Assembly: GCF_000016605.1 (NCBI RefSeq)
Contig: NC_009440.1
Coordinates: forward strand, 1,315,789 to 1,379,788
DNA: 64,000 bases
From: Metallosphaera sedula DSM 5348
GTDB lineage: Archaea > Thermoproteota > Thermoprotei_A > Sulfolobales > Sulfolobaceae
Direction: 5' to 3'
Below, piece after piece: positions 17,776-27,397 of the stretch. Each line of letters begins with the position of its first letter. Positions within the stretch are counted from its first letter, which is position 1. Below the pieces are notes generated by a model. That model ran no database searches, was not told the DNA's origin, and saw only the letters and a list, made by a program, of their open reading frames with translations. A program made the translations under genes and the position numbers.

Positions 17776-18246
17776 TCACCCATACATTGTGCTGGGTCTA
17801 TTTTCCCCAGCTCCAAATGCATCCAAGAATCTCATAATCACGTAGGTTCCTGCGTTCCTCACTGAGTAGAAAGTATCGAGGAAGTCGTTTGCCCTAAGAC
17901 CGTCCTGATAAACCACCTTGCTCACGTTTATTAGCTGTGGAATCTCTTGACCTGGCGGAAGGAAGGCCACGTCAACCTCCATCTCCATGAGGTAATACTT
18001 TATCTCGTCAATGAAAGCTTTCCTGCTCGACGTGCTCATTTTCCTGAGCGTGTCCTGGTGAGCCTGATGTACTGCTATGCCCATTCCCACAATGTAGAAC
18101 GGTGTCATGTTAGTTGGACGAACCACGTCGACCACAGGGGCTCCCTGAGGAGGTGAAGCGCTTACATGAAAGTATTCCTTAGCTCCATCTGGGGTCCAAA
18201 CCTTCATTCCAAGCGAGGTCAGCCACTCCTTAATCTTGTTCTCCAT
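17776..18246 (-). CDS. DUF2299 family protein, copy 2
   Basis: 156 residues, clear paralogue of the following gene (same order of blocks: YFHVSASPPQGAPVVDVVRP, VGMGIAVHQAHQ, MEVDVAFLPPGQEIPQLI, SVRNAGTYVIMRF). No catalytic motif is evident; the fold may be adaptor- or chaperone-like (speculative). It lies between the CrtI-like gene (upstream, 21-bp gap) and copy 1, so all three may be one operon. Confidence 0.8.
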   Translation of the reverse strand: MENKIKEWLTSLGMKVWTPDGAKEYFHVSASPPQGAPVVDVVRPTNMTPFYIVGMGIAVHQAHQDTLRKMSTSSRKAFIDEIKYYLMEMEVDVAFLPPGQEIPQLINVSKVVYQDGLRANDFLDTFYSVRNAGTYVIMRFLDAFGAGENRPSTMYG

Positions 18247-18267
18247 AGGGGAAGATAAATCCAGGAA

Positions 18268-19530
18268 TTAAAAACCCTGTTGAAGATCCTCTTCCACAGC
18301 CAAGGCCACATTGTAACCTGGTATTCCTGTAACTTGTCCTCCGGGGTAGGTTCCTGCCCCTGAGAGGTATAATCCCTTAACTGGCGTCCTATAACCCCAT
18401 CCCTTTACGGGTCTACCATCAAAGAGGTAGGGATACCTCATGGGCAGATGATTGAGGTTCCCACCCGGTGCATGATAGTACCTCAACGCATAGTCTGCAG
18501 TTATCTTCTCCTCATACAGGATCTCCCCGCTAAACATGGACAAGACCTCCTCCCTATCTCCCATGAACTCTAGGACTGGGGCTCCTCTCGTCTCATCTAA
18601 GACTGAGGGCATTATAATTTCGCCCACCTCTAGGTCAATTATACCCTGCAAGTATGGCTTGAGATCGTCCCTAACCTTGACTCCATCCCTAAATACCACG
18701 TTGTACTTGACCCATCCTCCTTTCCCCGGATCCAGTTTCAGGTCCATCAACGGCTCTGTCATCGAGAAAGTAGCAACGGGGCTAATTGCAGACACGACCA
18801 AGTCTGCCTTCAATTCCCTATCTCCAACTTTCACTCCTGTTACCTTGCCGTTCCTAATCACGATTTGATCCACCTTGCTCCTAGTCTTGATCTCCACACC
18901 CAGGGATCTAGCTTTCTTCTCTATGAGGCTTGGAATTGTGCCCATTCCGCTTGGAACAAGGGACCACTCGTTATAGAAGTAAGCCACCATATAGGCTGGG
19001 GCGTCCTCCATGGAAGGGTATATGAAGTACCTGTGCACCTCCCTTGGGAGATATTCTTTCAGAAAGTGAGCTGAGGTGTCCTTAACCATTTCTGGTACGC
19101 CCTCCCTCTCTGCTACCTCGAGAATTTTTTCCCTTGAAGGAGGGCTTGAGGTAAAGGTAAACCATGACATAATCTCTTTCATCTTGAAGAGTTTATCCTC
19201 AAACTCGGAGAACTTAGGAAAATATTTACCAAGAACCTCTCTTCTCCTCCTTGGCTCACGATAAAACGGTATGAGTTCTCCGTCATATTCAATGGTCTGA
19301 AAGATCTCGCTCTCAATTATGGGTATCTCAAATTCCCTTCGTAGAGACTCAGGCATAATCCCTAGGACGTATGAGGCCCTACTTATCACAGCCTTGGCCT
19401 CTACCGCGCTCTCAGTCATTCCACCGATCCTGTGAGATGCCTCAAGAACCGTTACGTCTAGACCTAGTTTTCTGAGGTAATAAGAGGCTATCAGTCCGTT
19501 ATGTCCAGCCCCTATCACTAGAGCTTTCAT
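18268..19530 (-). CDS. Phytoene dehydrogenase-like FAD oxidoreductase (CrtI family)
   Basis: 420 residues. The N-terminal dinucleotide-binding motif VIGAGHNGLIASYYLRKLG (4-22) with the ADP-ribose glutamate in VLEASHRIGGMTES is typical of CrtI/COG1233 flavoproteins, and the C-terminal GLYLSGAGTYPGGQVTGIPG closes the FAD site. Members desaturate or isomerise carotenoids and other polyprenoids. Proximity to a CruF-like gene supports a carotenoid role; absence of crtB leaves it uncertain. It heads a minus-strand run with two DUF2299 genes. Confidence 0.8.
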   Translation of the reverse strand: MKALVIGAGHNGLIASYYLRKLGLDVTVLEASHRIGGMTESAVEAKAVISRASYVLGIMPESLRREFEIPIIESEIFQTIEYDGELIPFYREPRRRREVLGKYFPKFSEFEDKLFKMKEIMSWFTFTSSPPSREKILEVAEREGVPEMVKDTSAHFLKEYLPREVHRYFIYPSMEDAPAYMVAYFYNEWSLVPSGMGTIPSLIEKKARSLGVEIKTRSKVDQIVIRNGKVTGVKVGDRELKADLVVSAISPVATFSMTEPLMDLKLDPGKGGWVKYNVVFRDGVKVRDDLKPYLQGIIDLEVGEIIMPSVLDETRGAPVLEFMGDREEVLSMFSGEILYEEKITADYALRYYHAPGGNLNHLPMRYPYLFDGRPVKGWGYRTPVKGLYLSGAGTYPGGQVTGIPGYNVALAVEEDLQQGF

Positions 19531-19620
19531 TTGAACCCAATACTAGGGTAAAGTAAAATCGCTTTTGGAGAAGAATCAGGAAGGGTATGAGCTTAAAATC
19601 CCTTAATCTTCTGGTAAAAT

Positions 19621-20190
19621 GTGAAGATAGGACTCATCTACTTCGGTGGTCAATACAACCACCTCATCCTGAAAAACGTGAAGTATCTAGGGGGAAACAT
19701 TGAAACCATTGATCCCTCCCTACCCCTGGAGAAGGTTAAGGAGTATGATTGTCTCATCTTCAGTGGGGGTCCCCAATCCGTGAAGGAGGAGCTACACAGG
19801 ATGGGAAATTCACCCCTGTTCGTCAGAGAGGTAAGCGTTCCGAAGCTGGGTATTTGCCTGGGACATCAACTTATAGCCCATGTACTAGGTGGCGTGGTAG
19901 ACAAGGCAAGTACCCCTGAGTTTGGACTCGTGAGAATTAAGGTAGAGGATCACGACACAATCCTGAATGGGGTACCCTCCGAGTTTAACGCGTGGGAGAG
20001 TCACAACGATGAAGTTAAGACCCCACCTCCGGGGTTCAGGGTACTCGCAAGCAGTGAGACCACGAGGATACAATCCATGGTGAACTCCGATAACTCCATC
20101 TTCACAGTTCAGTTCCATCCTGAGGTAAAACACACGGAGCACGGAATACAGGTACTTAAAAACTTCCTTGAAGTATGTAAAGGTAGATGA
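19621..20190 (+). CDS. guaAA: GMP synthase glutamine amidotransferase subunit
   Basis: 189 residues, the separate class I glutaminase subunit of archaeal GMP synthase. The catalytic triad is C79 (GICLGHQL), H166 and E168 (QFHPEVK). It hydrolyses glutamine and feeds ammonia to the ATP pyrophosphatase subunit, which is not in this window. GTG start; the TATA-like gcttaaaat lies about 25 bp upstream. It begins a plus-strand run with the phosphatase and endonuclease V genes. Confidence 0.9.
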   Translation: MKIGLIYFGGQYNHLILKNVKYLGGNIETIDPSLPLEKVKEYDCLIFSGGPQSVKEELHRMGNSPLFVREVSVPKLGICLGHQLIAHVLGGVVDKASTPEFGLVRIKVEDHDTILNGVPSEFNAWESHNDEVKTPPPGFRVLASSETTRIQSMVNSDNSIFTVQFHPEVKHTEHGIQVLKNFLEVCKGR

Positions 20191-20218
20191 AGAACAGCGG
20201 ATCACCTGAGGTGAAAGA

Positions 20219-20662
20219 TTGTACTGGGTGAGGAGAAACAGAATTGGCGGATCCCATATGCCCTCTCACCTGGAGGAGATTCGTGATTGGAAAAGGAAGG
20301 GCGTGAGGAAAATACTTGTCCTGGCAGAGGACTGGGAAATAGAGGAAGCATGGGGAAACCCGGAGTACTATTTCTCTCAACTTAGGGAGGAGGGGTTCCA
20401 GTTCCTACATGTTCCAGTTCCAGACGGATATGCACCAACCATGGAGCAGTTTCAGGAAATAATGAAATGGTTAGACACGGGAAGTAACGTGGTTCATTGC
20501 GTTGCGGGCATGGGAAGAACAGGTACCGTTCTCGCAGGCTACCTGGTCCTGAGAGAGGCGATGAGCCCTGATCAGGCAGTGGAGGAGGTCAGGAGGTACA
20601 GGCCAGGAGCCGTCCAAACAATGCAACAGTTCATGTTTCTTCATGAGTTGACCAAGTCTTGA
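20219..20662 (+). CDS. Protein tyrosine / dual-specificity phosphatase
   Basis: 147 residues, closely resembling the small Sulfolobus tyrosine phosphatase (MYWVRR start, EDWEIEEAWG, PVPDG). The CX5R loop is H93-C94-VAGMG-R100-T, and D69 in PVPDG is the general acid. It removes phosphate from tyrosine and possibly serine on proteins. TTG start with a strong GAGGTGA ribosome site (20208-20214). The stop overlaps the next TTG start, so translation is coupled to endonuclease V. Confidence 0.9.
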   Translation: MYWVRRNRIGGSHMPSHLEEIRDWKRKGVRKILVLAEDWEIEEAWGNPEYYFSQLREEGFQFLHVPVPDGYAPTMEQFQEIMKWLDTGSNVVHCVAGMGRTGTVLAGYLVLREAMSPDQAVEEVRRYRPGAVQTMQQFMFLHELTKS

Positions 20663-21261
20663 AACTGGAACAGGATTACCTGGTGAATTTTCTCTACCTG
20701 GTTCAGAACGTAATAGCGAGACAGGTTAACCTAGCGAAGCTGGAGGGAGAACCAAGAGAGATATGCGGTGTCGATGTGGCATACAAGGGGGAGGTGGGGG
20801 TTGCAGTGGTCGTGTGTGATGGCGAAAACCAGCTAGTAAAGAAGGCTACAGGGAGGGTAGGTTTCCCCTACATTCCAGGTTTACTCTTCATGAGAGAGGC
20901 TCCCCTCATGATAAGGGCACTACAAGACCTTAAACCAGACCTCCTTCTCGTGGACGGACACGGGATAGCTCATCCCAGGAGGAGCGGTATTGCCACGGTA
21001 CTTGGGGTTCTCCTGAACATCCCCACGATAGGTGTTGCGAAGTCGAGACTTGTGGGAGAGGTTATAGAGGAGAATGGGATTAACTACGTTGTCCTCAACG
21101 GCGAGAAGGTGGGGGTCAAGGTAGGGAAATACTACTATAGTCCAGGCAACCTGGTTAGCCTAGATGACGTAATCAACTTGAGCAGGATGGGTTATCCCAG
21201 AGTGCTTAGGGAGGCTGACAGGCTCTCTAAGGTCTATAGAAATGACCTTAAACTCAGCTAA
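20659..21261 (+). CDS. nfi: Endonuclease V
   Basis: 200 residues with the endonuclease V blocks: the first catalytic aspartate in CGVDVAYKG, the conserved PYIPGLLFMREAP, LLLVDGHGIAHPRRSGIATVLG with the second aspartate and HPR motif, and IGVAKSRLVG. It nicks DNA near deoxyinosine to start repair of deaminated adenine, important at high temperature. TTG start overlapping the phosphatase stop by four bases. Confidence 0.92.
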   Translation: MKLEQDYLVNFLYLVQNVIARQVNLAKLEGEPREICGVDVAYKGEVGVAVVVCDGENQLVKKATGRVGFPYIPGLLFMREAPLMIRALQDLKPDLLLVDGHGIAHPRRSGIATVLGVLLNIPTIGVAKSRLVGEVIEENGINYVVLNGEKVGVKVGKYYYSPGNLVSLDDVINLSRMGYPRVLREADRLSKVYRNDLKLS

Positions 21262-21337
21262 ACCCTCGTCGTCACCGATCGGTCGGGCAAGTTTTCATCC
21301 CAAAAGGATTAAAGTGTCTGGACTTTAATTGTTAGTC

Positions 21338-21697
21338 ATGAAACGAGTCCTCAGAATACCTAGATTTAACAAGGAGGGAAAGCCTAAGACGCTAGAACTA
21401 CTGGTGGATTCCCCGATAATGAATGATAAGGGGTTTCCGCAAGAGGGTAAACTGCTTCTGGTGATAGATGACGGTAAGAATAGGGTTGGCTTTCAACTGA
21501 GTACCGCAGAGGCTGCCCTGCTCTATCAAAGGTTAAGCTACGTGCTTAATGAGTCCGCTAAGGAATACATCCAGATAGAGGAAAAAAGTAAGAGGAACTA
21601 CCAGTCGTCTAAAAAGGGGAGGGATGTGGAAGAAGAGCAAAGCGAGGAAGTTCCGCCAGAATACTTCGATGATATGCCACCAGATGATCTACAGTAA
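21338..21697 (+). CDS. Conserved-looking hypothetical protein with acidic tail
   Basis: 119 residues from ATG 21338 (a TTG at 21329 is possible). The first about 75 residues look like a beta-rich domain with LLVIDDGKNRVGFQLSTAEAALLYQRLSYVL. The tail is first basic, then strongly acidic (EEEQSEE...DDMPPDDL), reminiscent of the acidic tails of single-stranded DNA-binding proteins; this is analogy only. It follows endonuclease V. Its last 89 bp overlap antisense with the PNGase-like gene. Confidence 0.65.
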   Translation: MKRVLRIPRFNKEGKPKTLELLVDSPIMNDKGFPQEGKLLLVIDDGKNRVGFQLSTAEAALLYQRLSYVLNESAKEYIQIEEKSKRNYQSSKKGRDVEEEQSEEVPPEYFDDMPPDDLQ

Positions 21698-23480
21698 GAT
21701 GATCTTCAGTGAAGCTTACAACTTCCTGGTAGGCAGGGTCAGTTAGTGGTGTAAAACTCCTCTGTATTTTCAGGTAGTAGCCCGTAGCATTCACGGAGCT
21801 GTTCTGTCCGGCCATGGCGAAGAAGTTTTCCCTGAACTCGGTTACACCCGGTTCCTGATAGATGAAGGTGAGGTACTTTTGAGTTAGGGCGTTATTGGAC
21901 GTGAGCTTAACGAGAACGGCTCCGCCATAACTATTGATCACCTCAATTATCCCAGAGAAACCTCCCTGAGCGGTCAAGTTCTCTTGAAGGGATTGCCTCG
22001 TGACGTAACCGTTAAGGCTAAATGAGTACAGGTAATTCGCACCCAGTTGAATGGATCCGTTCTGCGCATATGACAGATTGAAGGGTATCACGTTAGGTGA
22101 GGTTATTGGAGTGGCAAACGCTGAAATCTGCAGTGTCACGGGGTAGTTGCCCGCCAGATACATGGAGGAGGAGTAGAACCCGGTCTCATTTGCAATTTCC
22201 TTGAAGGTTTCGTCCAGATATGCGAATTGATAGATGTTGTTGAAGGTCTGGGAGGCGTAGAATCTTCCTGTCTGGGAGACTGTTGCCATCTCGGTACCGT
22301 GAAGGAACCTTAGAATTGAGGAGTAAGTGAGGGTGTAGCTACCTCCCTCCTGATAATGAACCCCTGAGAAACCGCCAACAAAGATGGGCGAGGAGTCAAT
22401 AAACCTAGTATAGGCCTTCACTACCTGCCCAGAGATTAGAGGATTGCTCTGATTTACCCACAGAGCCAGGAACCCTGATAGGTCCCAGTCGAAGGAGGAA
22501 CTACCCGTTAGTTCCTTCGCAGTTCCTAAGTTAGAGACTGTCACTGTGACGTTAGCATTAGATCCCAGCGCCAGAAGAGGAGTAAGATCCACCTGATAGG
22601 GCGTGTGAAATGCCAGCGTGTTAATGCTGGAAAGTGGCTTCCACCAGAACAGATCAATACCACCAGTGTATATTGTTTCGTAAGGAGGAACTACTCCTCC
22701 GAGGAGACCGTCATAGTAGAGCAGGATGTCCCTGGTGGCCGGCTCGTTACTGTACCAGAACTCGTCTAGTCCTCCGCCTTCCTCGTAAAGGAAAGCTGAC
22801 ATCCTATACGTGCCGTTAGGTAACTTAACCGAAGAAGTAATAGTGTCCTGATTAGGGTTAAGAATGACGTACGAGTAGTTGTAGTTGAAAGTCCCATTCA
22901 CGAAGAGAGGTATGAACTCGTTGGGCAAGTTACTCGGGGCCTGTCCTGGGTAGAGGGACAGAGTTATGTTGACTAGATAGATCCCTGTTATGTTCACCTT
23001 TGCGTCGTAGAAATTCACGAGGACAGGTTCAAAGGTTACGTTTCCGTGTAGGAGGTTTTCAAACATGGTTAGGTCTACAGAGGCACTCGAGTTCTGAATC
23101 TCCTGTGTAGATCCCCAGAACACCGGTATGCCGTTCACGAAAATGTAGAAGGGGCGATCAAACTGGGTTCCATTCTCTTCCTTCACGCTAACGTTCATGA
23201 GGATGAAGCTGTAGGATCCATTGGGAATGTGAACGTTCAAGTAGTAGGGTTTCCACGCCGTATCGTTGAATATTAGGTTCTTGGCTACCGTGACAGTGAC
23301 AGGAGTCTCGTTGGGTGGGAGATACCCTACAGCCTCGAAGGAGTAGTACTTCGGATCTAGACCCTGCATCGCCGTTATGTTGTATAGGGTGAAGTTGTGA
23401 GGCATGGTTGGTGAAGAAAAAGCCCCTACACCTGGGAGTAACCCCAAGACCAGAACAATCAGGAGAATCCAGGACTTCAT
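21609..23480 (-). CDS. Secreted PNGase A-like peptide-N-glycosidase
   Basis: 623 residues starting with a signal peptide (about 1-20, ending GVGA). The body matches plant-type peptide-N4-(N-acetyl-beta-glucosaminyl)asparagine amidase A: FYIFVNGIPVFWGSTQE, then DILLYYDGLLGGVVPPYETIYTGGIDLFWW and a DLTPLL strand, two jelly-roll-like halves. Such enzymes release N-glycans from glycoproteins and work in acid. The protein has many Asn-x-Ser/Thr sites itself, fitting an extracellular location. It overlaps the S53 protease stop by four bases, so both are made together to deglycosylate and digest external proteins. Confidence 0.8.
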   Translation of the reverse strand: MKSWILLIVLVLGLLPGVGAFSSPTMPHNFTLYNITAMQGLDPKYYSFEAVGYLPPNETPVTVTVAKNLIFNDTAWKPYYLNVHIPNGSYSFILMNVSVKEENGTQFDRPFYIFVNGIPVFWGSTQEIQNSSASVDLTMFENLLHGNVTFEPVLVNFYDAKVNITGIYLVNITLSLYPGQAPSNLPNEFIPLFVNGTFNYNYSYVILNPNQDTITSSVKLPNGTYRMSAFLYEEGGGLDEFWYSNEPATRDILLYYDGLLGGVVPPYETIYTGGIDLFWWKPLSSINTLAFHTPYQVDLTPLLALGSNANVTVTVSNLGTAKELTGSSSFDWDLSGFLALWVNQSNPLISGQVVKAYTRFIDSSPIFVGGFSGVHYQEGGSYTLTYSSILRFLHGTEMATVSQTGRFYASQTFNNIYQFAYLDETFKEIANETGFYSSSMYLAGNYPVTLQISAFATPITSPNVIPFNLSYAQNGSIQLGANYLYSFSLNGYVTRQSLQENLTAQGGFSGIIEVINSYGGAVLVKLTSNNALTQKYLTFIYQEPGVTEFRENFFAMAGQNSSVNATGYYLKIQRSFTPLTDPAYQEVVSFTEDHLTVDHLVAYHRSILAELPRFALLPHPSPF

Positions 23481-26400
23481 TTTCTCACCCTCAGAACAAG
23501 GATCAACAGGATAACCACCACGATAGCCAGGGCTATTATGCCCACTTCCAGGTAAGTTATTTCCTGATGAAGTACGGCCTCCGGATAAAGATTGTTCACG
23601 GTAAAGGAGACGTTGTACTCGAGTCCATTCTTCAGGACTGCTACGTAATGGTAGATTCCGGCGGGCAGAGAGGAGGCATGGAATGGAATATGCAGTGTTA
23701 AGGAATTATTGCTCTCGGAGTAGGTAAAGTTCTGAGCCTGTCCGTTCAAGTACACTGAGATTGGCTTAAGGGTAGGCGAGATTGTAACATTCACTACCTC
23801 GAAAGACGACGTGACGTTGCTTGTTAGCTCTACAATCCTTGGTGGAGAGCTAGTCGAGAGGTGGGACGAGACTATGGTTGAGCCCTGTAAAACCACATTT
23901 CCACCTGTCACGTTGAAGGCGTAGGTCGAGTTAACTAAAGACGAGATCAGGTTCACGTCAGAATTTATCAAGGTAAGGGCAACGTTAGGGTTCCTGACGC
24001 TAGAGCTCACAATGGTCAAGGTGGAGTTAATCGCGTATATCTGTCCTATCTCAGATGACGACACCGTGACGTTGGAGTTTATCACCCTCAGCTCACTCAC
24101 GGTCGATCCCACTATGTTAACCGAGGTTCCGTAAACTGTGAGGTTTGGCGAATACACCTGGTAAAGGGAGTAGGTGTTTCCGTCCTGTACTGCGTAAGGT
24201 AATGACGAGTTTCCTCGGATAGTCATTGGTCCCATATAGGTTTGGTCGGTGACGTATAGGTTCTCTGTCGAGAAAGTTGGAGAGCCTAGGGCAGAGCTTC
24301 CCTGAACTACCGCAACCCAAGGACCCTGGATGACCCCTGGCTGGCTCCCCCTGAATTGGGCACTGCCTGAGAAGTAGGGAACAGTGAAGTTCCCAACCCA
24401 CTCACCCAGACTCGCGTTATACTGCAGAGGTACCTCGTAGTTCACCTCATTCAGAAGAGATTCGAACGTGGTCCCAGAGGGCATTAGGGTCAGGGTAAAC
24501 ATTCCTTGGGTGACGGGAGTCCCATTCTGGTAGGTTATCTTGACCTTAATGGGCACGTTTTCACCCTGATATAGGTAAGTTGGCATCAGGATGGTGGATT
24601 TAACGGAAGGTGATACGTAAAACCAGGTAGTGAAGTTCCCATCCTCTAGACCCACGGATGTGTTAACCACAGCATGATATACGACCTTGTACACTCCAGG
24701 CGTGAAATTGCTAGGTATCGTGAAGTTAGCCTCCTTTAACCCGAAAAGTATGAACACACCATATTGTGCCGTATCAGGGGCAGAGATCATGGGAACTTGA
24801 GCAACTAACCTATTCCCTTGGTACACGTATGCCGTTACGTTTGAGGAGAATAGACCTAGCCCGAAGCTACTTATGGTCTCAGCGAAGAAAGTCACGTTCT
24901 CGCCAGGGGATACACCTGGCATTCCTGAGATTGTCGATGGATATACTGTCCCGTAAACTGCGTCCCCAAAGTAAAGGTATGTATAAGTTGACCCGCCCGT
25001 GGTATTGACCACTAAGAGATATATCCCCTGAGGCATGTTAGGAAGTAGGGAGAACTGACCGTTATAGATGCCAGGCATTTGCGATTGTAGTAGGGTGAAG
25101 TTAAGCAGAGCCTTCCCGTTCTTTATGAGATAACCTGTTACGGACATATTCGAAAGCGGTGTCCCATTAGGTGCCGTTACCTGAACCTGGACAGGTACAG
25201 GTTCGTTGGGAGGTATGGGGAGGGAGTAGGGGAAGGGAATCGGTTGCGAGATAACCACTGAATCACCCACGTCTACATCGGTTTGTGCTACGCCTGAAAT
25301 ACCGTTAGACGACCCCTTAACCACAATGGACCAGATGTTGGGTGGACCTCCTTGCACCTCAAACATACCGTTCCAGTAAGTCCCGTTAAACTGCAGGGGA
25401 ACTTTCATGAGTAGGCCATTAGTCGTATAGATGTAGGCAGTAAAGTTTCCGGAGTTCACAATGTCACCGCTCTCATTGGTGATGTATGAAACTATCCTCA
25501 CTGTGGAATTATAGGGATACCATGGGTAGGTTTGATTGGTAGAGAAGGTGGATACTGAGATCTTGAGCTGTGGCTGTTTCAGATATTCCTTGACAGCTTT
25601 GAGAAGTCCCGGATAGTTGGGGGTACCAAGACCTGTCACCATGTTATAACCTGAGGTTGCGGTGTAAATTCCGTTGAAGCCCACCGTCACCTGATGGAAG
25701 GCCTGGGAATACAGAGTTGAAGTTGAATTGGAATATATCCAGTATAGTATGGGGTTGAGAAGACCGAGGGACTCATTAAGTTGAGAATCTAGGTCTGCTG
25801 TCACGCCAGCCCAGAGAGGAGAGGCTAAGCTTGTTCCACCAATAACCTCCTCGACACCCTCAGCGTAAATCACCAATCCAGTGTAGGGATTTGCATCTGC
25901 ACTCACGTCAGGGACCTCCCTATAGGAGGCGTTTAGATACTGATTCTGATACCAAGGTGCTGGGAAAAGGGTACTCATCCCCCCTCCTGATGAAACGCTG
26001 GTTACTCCTGGCTCAAAGTACTGTGGAAGGACTCCCCAGGCAGTTTCAAATCCATAGGTCACATTCGCATCCTTGTTTTCTAAGGAACCGGACGTGGAGT
26101 TAACGTAAAGTGATGTACCTCCCACCGCAGTGACAAAGGGTGAAGATGCTGGAAAGTTAACTCCACCGTAACTTGTTAAGGTTCCGCCATAGGCCCCATT
26201 ATCACCGGAAGAGGCGAAGAACGAAATCCCCTCTGCAGTCCCAAGTGCGAAGTAGTAGTCTAGGTAAGGATAATTGGGAGTACTACCCTGAAAATACGCG
26301 TAAAATCCTGATGCGCCGATCAGGTTCTCGGGGAGACCCCAGCTCATGGATACCACCTGGGCAAGGTCCTGAGACACCACAAGATCTACAGCCTCAAACA

Positions 26401-27292
26401 GGGCTGACCCAGAGTTGGATGCTACCACTGCTATCACATGGGCGTAAGGAGCCATCGCGTGAACTGCCTCCACATCGAGAGCCGTCTCGACATCCCAGGA
26501 GGTGAAAATTCCATAGATAGGGTGATATGGACCCACAGGCAGTATCGTGAGATTTATGGGGGGAAGACCATTCTGCATATCGAATGCCTTAAGGTCCTGA
26601 GTTAACTCGGGATCTCCATAGGCATCAATGACAGCTACAGTTACGTTCTTACCTCCTGGCATTGCTCCATAGGCCTGTGAGATCTCCCTTCCCGTATAAT
26701 ATGTCGCGGAGAACTGGAACCCATAGTAGCCTGAAGGTGAGGATAGCCTAAGTCCTCCATTGCTTATGTTTCCCAGGACTACCAGGTCTGGCTTTATCAA
26801 GGTGTAATTGGTGAGTCCCATTATGAGAGAGTTACTAAGAGCTCCGGGAATCACTGGCGACGTAGCTGGCCTGTAATAAAGGAGACCTCCAGTTTTATAG
26901 ATCGAGAGAGAGGTACCGAAGACCCTTTCCACGTTAGATGCGTTAGAGACTGCCATTACAGAGAATGGACTGCTGTACACGACCTGGAAGCCGTGAGCTT
27001 CCAGATAGCTCATGATCTGTTTCTCCTTTTGAACGTTACCGAACATGGATATGATCCCTGACCTGTTTAAAGGATGTATCTGATGATTACCTATCTCCTG
27101 CACCAGTAGGTACAGGTAGTTCATGTTCTTTGGAGGTATGAAAATAGAAATGCAGACTTGAGCTGTTGAGGGTAACTGTCCTTGAAGGATACCCTGATAC
27201 TGGGGTCCGTAATATGTAGCATATGATTTCGCTTGAATGGGAACTAATTGGGCAAGAACAATCACGAGCACCAACAATAACGCAAGTTTCAT
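23477..27292 (-). CDS. S53 sedolisin/kumamolisin-type acid protease, membrane-anchored
   Basis: 1271 residues: signal peptide (1-21), pro-kumamolisin domain (about 25-165), S53 catalytic domain (about 195-590), some 650 residues of beta-sandwich-like repeats, and a C-terminal membrane anchor (about 1245-1267). Catalytic residues visible: E269 and D273 (VETALDVEA), D364 in SSGDNG as oxyanion residue, and S488 in GGTSLASP; a calcium loop follows in GYNMVTGLGTPN. S53 serine-carboxyl peptidases work at low pH. Dense N-glycosylation sequons support exposure outside the cell. First gene of the operon with the PNGase A-like amidase. Confidence 0.9.
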   Translation of the reverse strand: MKLALLLVLVIVLAQLVPIQAKSYATYYGPQYQGILQGQLPSTAQVCISIFIPPKNMNYLYLLVQEIGNHQIHPLNRSGIISMFGNVQKEKQIMSYLEAHGFQVVYSSPFSVMAVSNASNVERVFGTSLSIYKTGGLLYYRPATSPVIPGALSNSLIMGLTNYTLIKPDLVVLGNISNGGLRLSSPSGYYGFQFSATYYTGREISQAYGAMPGGKNVTVAVIDAYGDPELTQDLKAFDMQNGLPPINLTILPVGPYHPIYGIFTSWDVETALDVEAVHAMAPYAHVIAVVASNSGSALFEAVDLVVSQDLAQVVSMSWGLPENLIGASGFYAYFQGSTPNYPYLDYYFALGTAEGISFFASSGDNGAYGGTLTSYGGVNFPASSPFVTAVGGTSLYVNSTSGSLENKDANVTYGFETAWGVLPQYFEPGVTSVSSGGGMSTLFPAPWYQNQYLNASYREVPDVSADANPYTGLVIYAEGVEEVIGGTSLASPLWAGVTADLDSQLNESLGLLNPILYWIYSNSTSTLYSQAFHQVTVGFNGIYTATSGYNMVTGLGTPNYPGLLKAVKEYLKQPQLKISVSTFSTNQTYPWYPYNSTVRIVSYITNESGDIVNSGNFTAYIYTTNGLLMKVPLQFNGTYWNGMFEVQGGPPNIWSIVVKGSSNGISGVAQTDVDVGDSVVISQPIPFPYSLPIPPNEPVPVQVQVTAPNGTPLSNMSVTGYLIKNGKALLNFTLLQSQMPGIYNGQFSLLPNMPQGIYLLVVNTTGGSTYTYLYFGDAVYGTVYPSTISGMPGVSPGENVTFFAETISSFGLGLFSSNVTAYVYQGNRLVAQVPMISAPDTAQYGVFILFGLKEANFTIPSNFTPGVYKVVYHAVVNTSVGLEDGNFTTWFYVSPSVKSTILMPTYLYQGENVPIKVKITYQNGTPVTQGMFTLTLMPSGTTFESLLNEVNYEVPLQYNASLGEWVGNFTVPYFSGSAQFRGSQPGVIQGPWVAVVQGSSALGSPTFSTENLYVTDQTYMGPMTIRGNSSLPYAVQDGNTYSLYQVYSPNLTVYGTSVNIVGSTVSELRVINSNVTVSSSEIGQIYAINSTLTIVSSSVRNPNVALTLINSDVNLISSLVNSTYAFNVTGGNVVLQGSTIVSSHLSTSSPPRIVELTSNVTSSFEVVNVTISPTLKPISVYLNGQAQNFTYSESNNSLTLHIPFHASSLPAGIYHYVAVLKNGLEYNVSFTVNNLYPEAVLHQEITYLEVGIIALAIVVVILLILVLRVRK

Positions 27293-27397
27293 GCGTTAAA
27301 TAAGTTAAGGACAATATATTAACTTTTTGAAAATATCAACTCAATTCTTGATTTAGGCCCAATAAAGGGTTAAAATCAAACAAGTTCTTCAAAAAAA

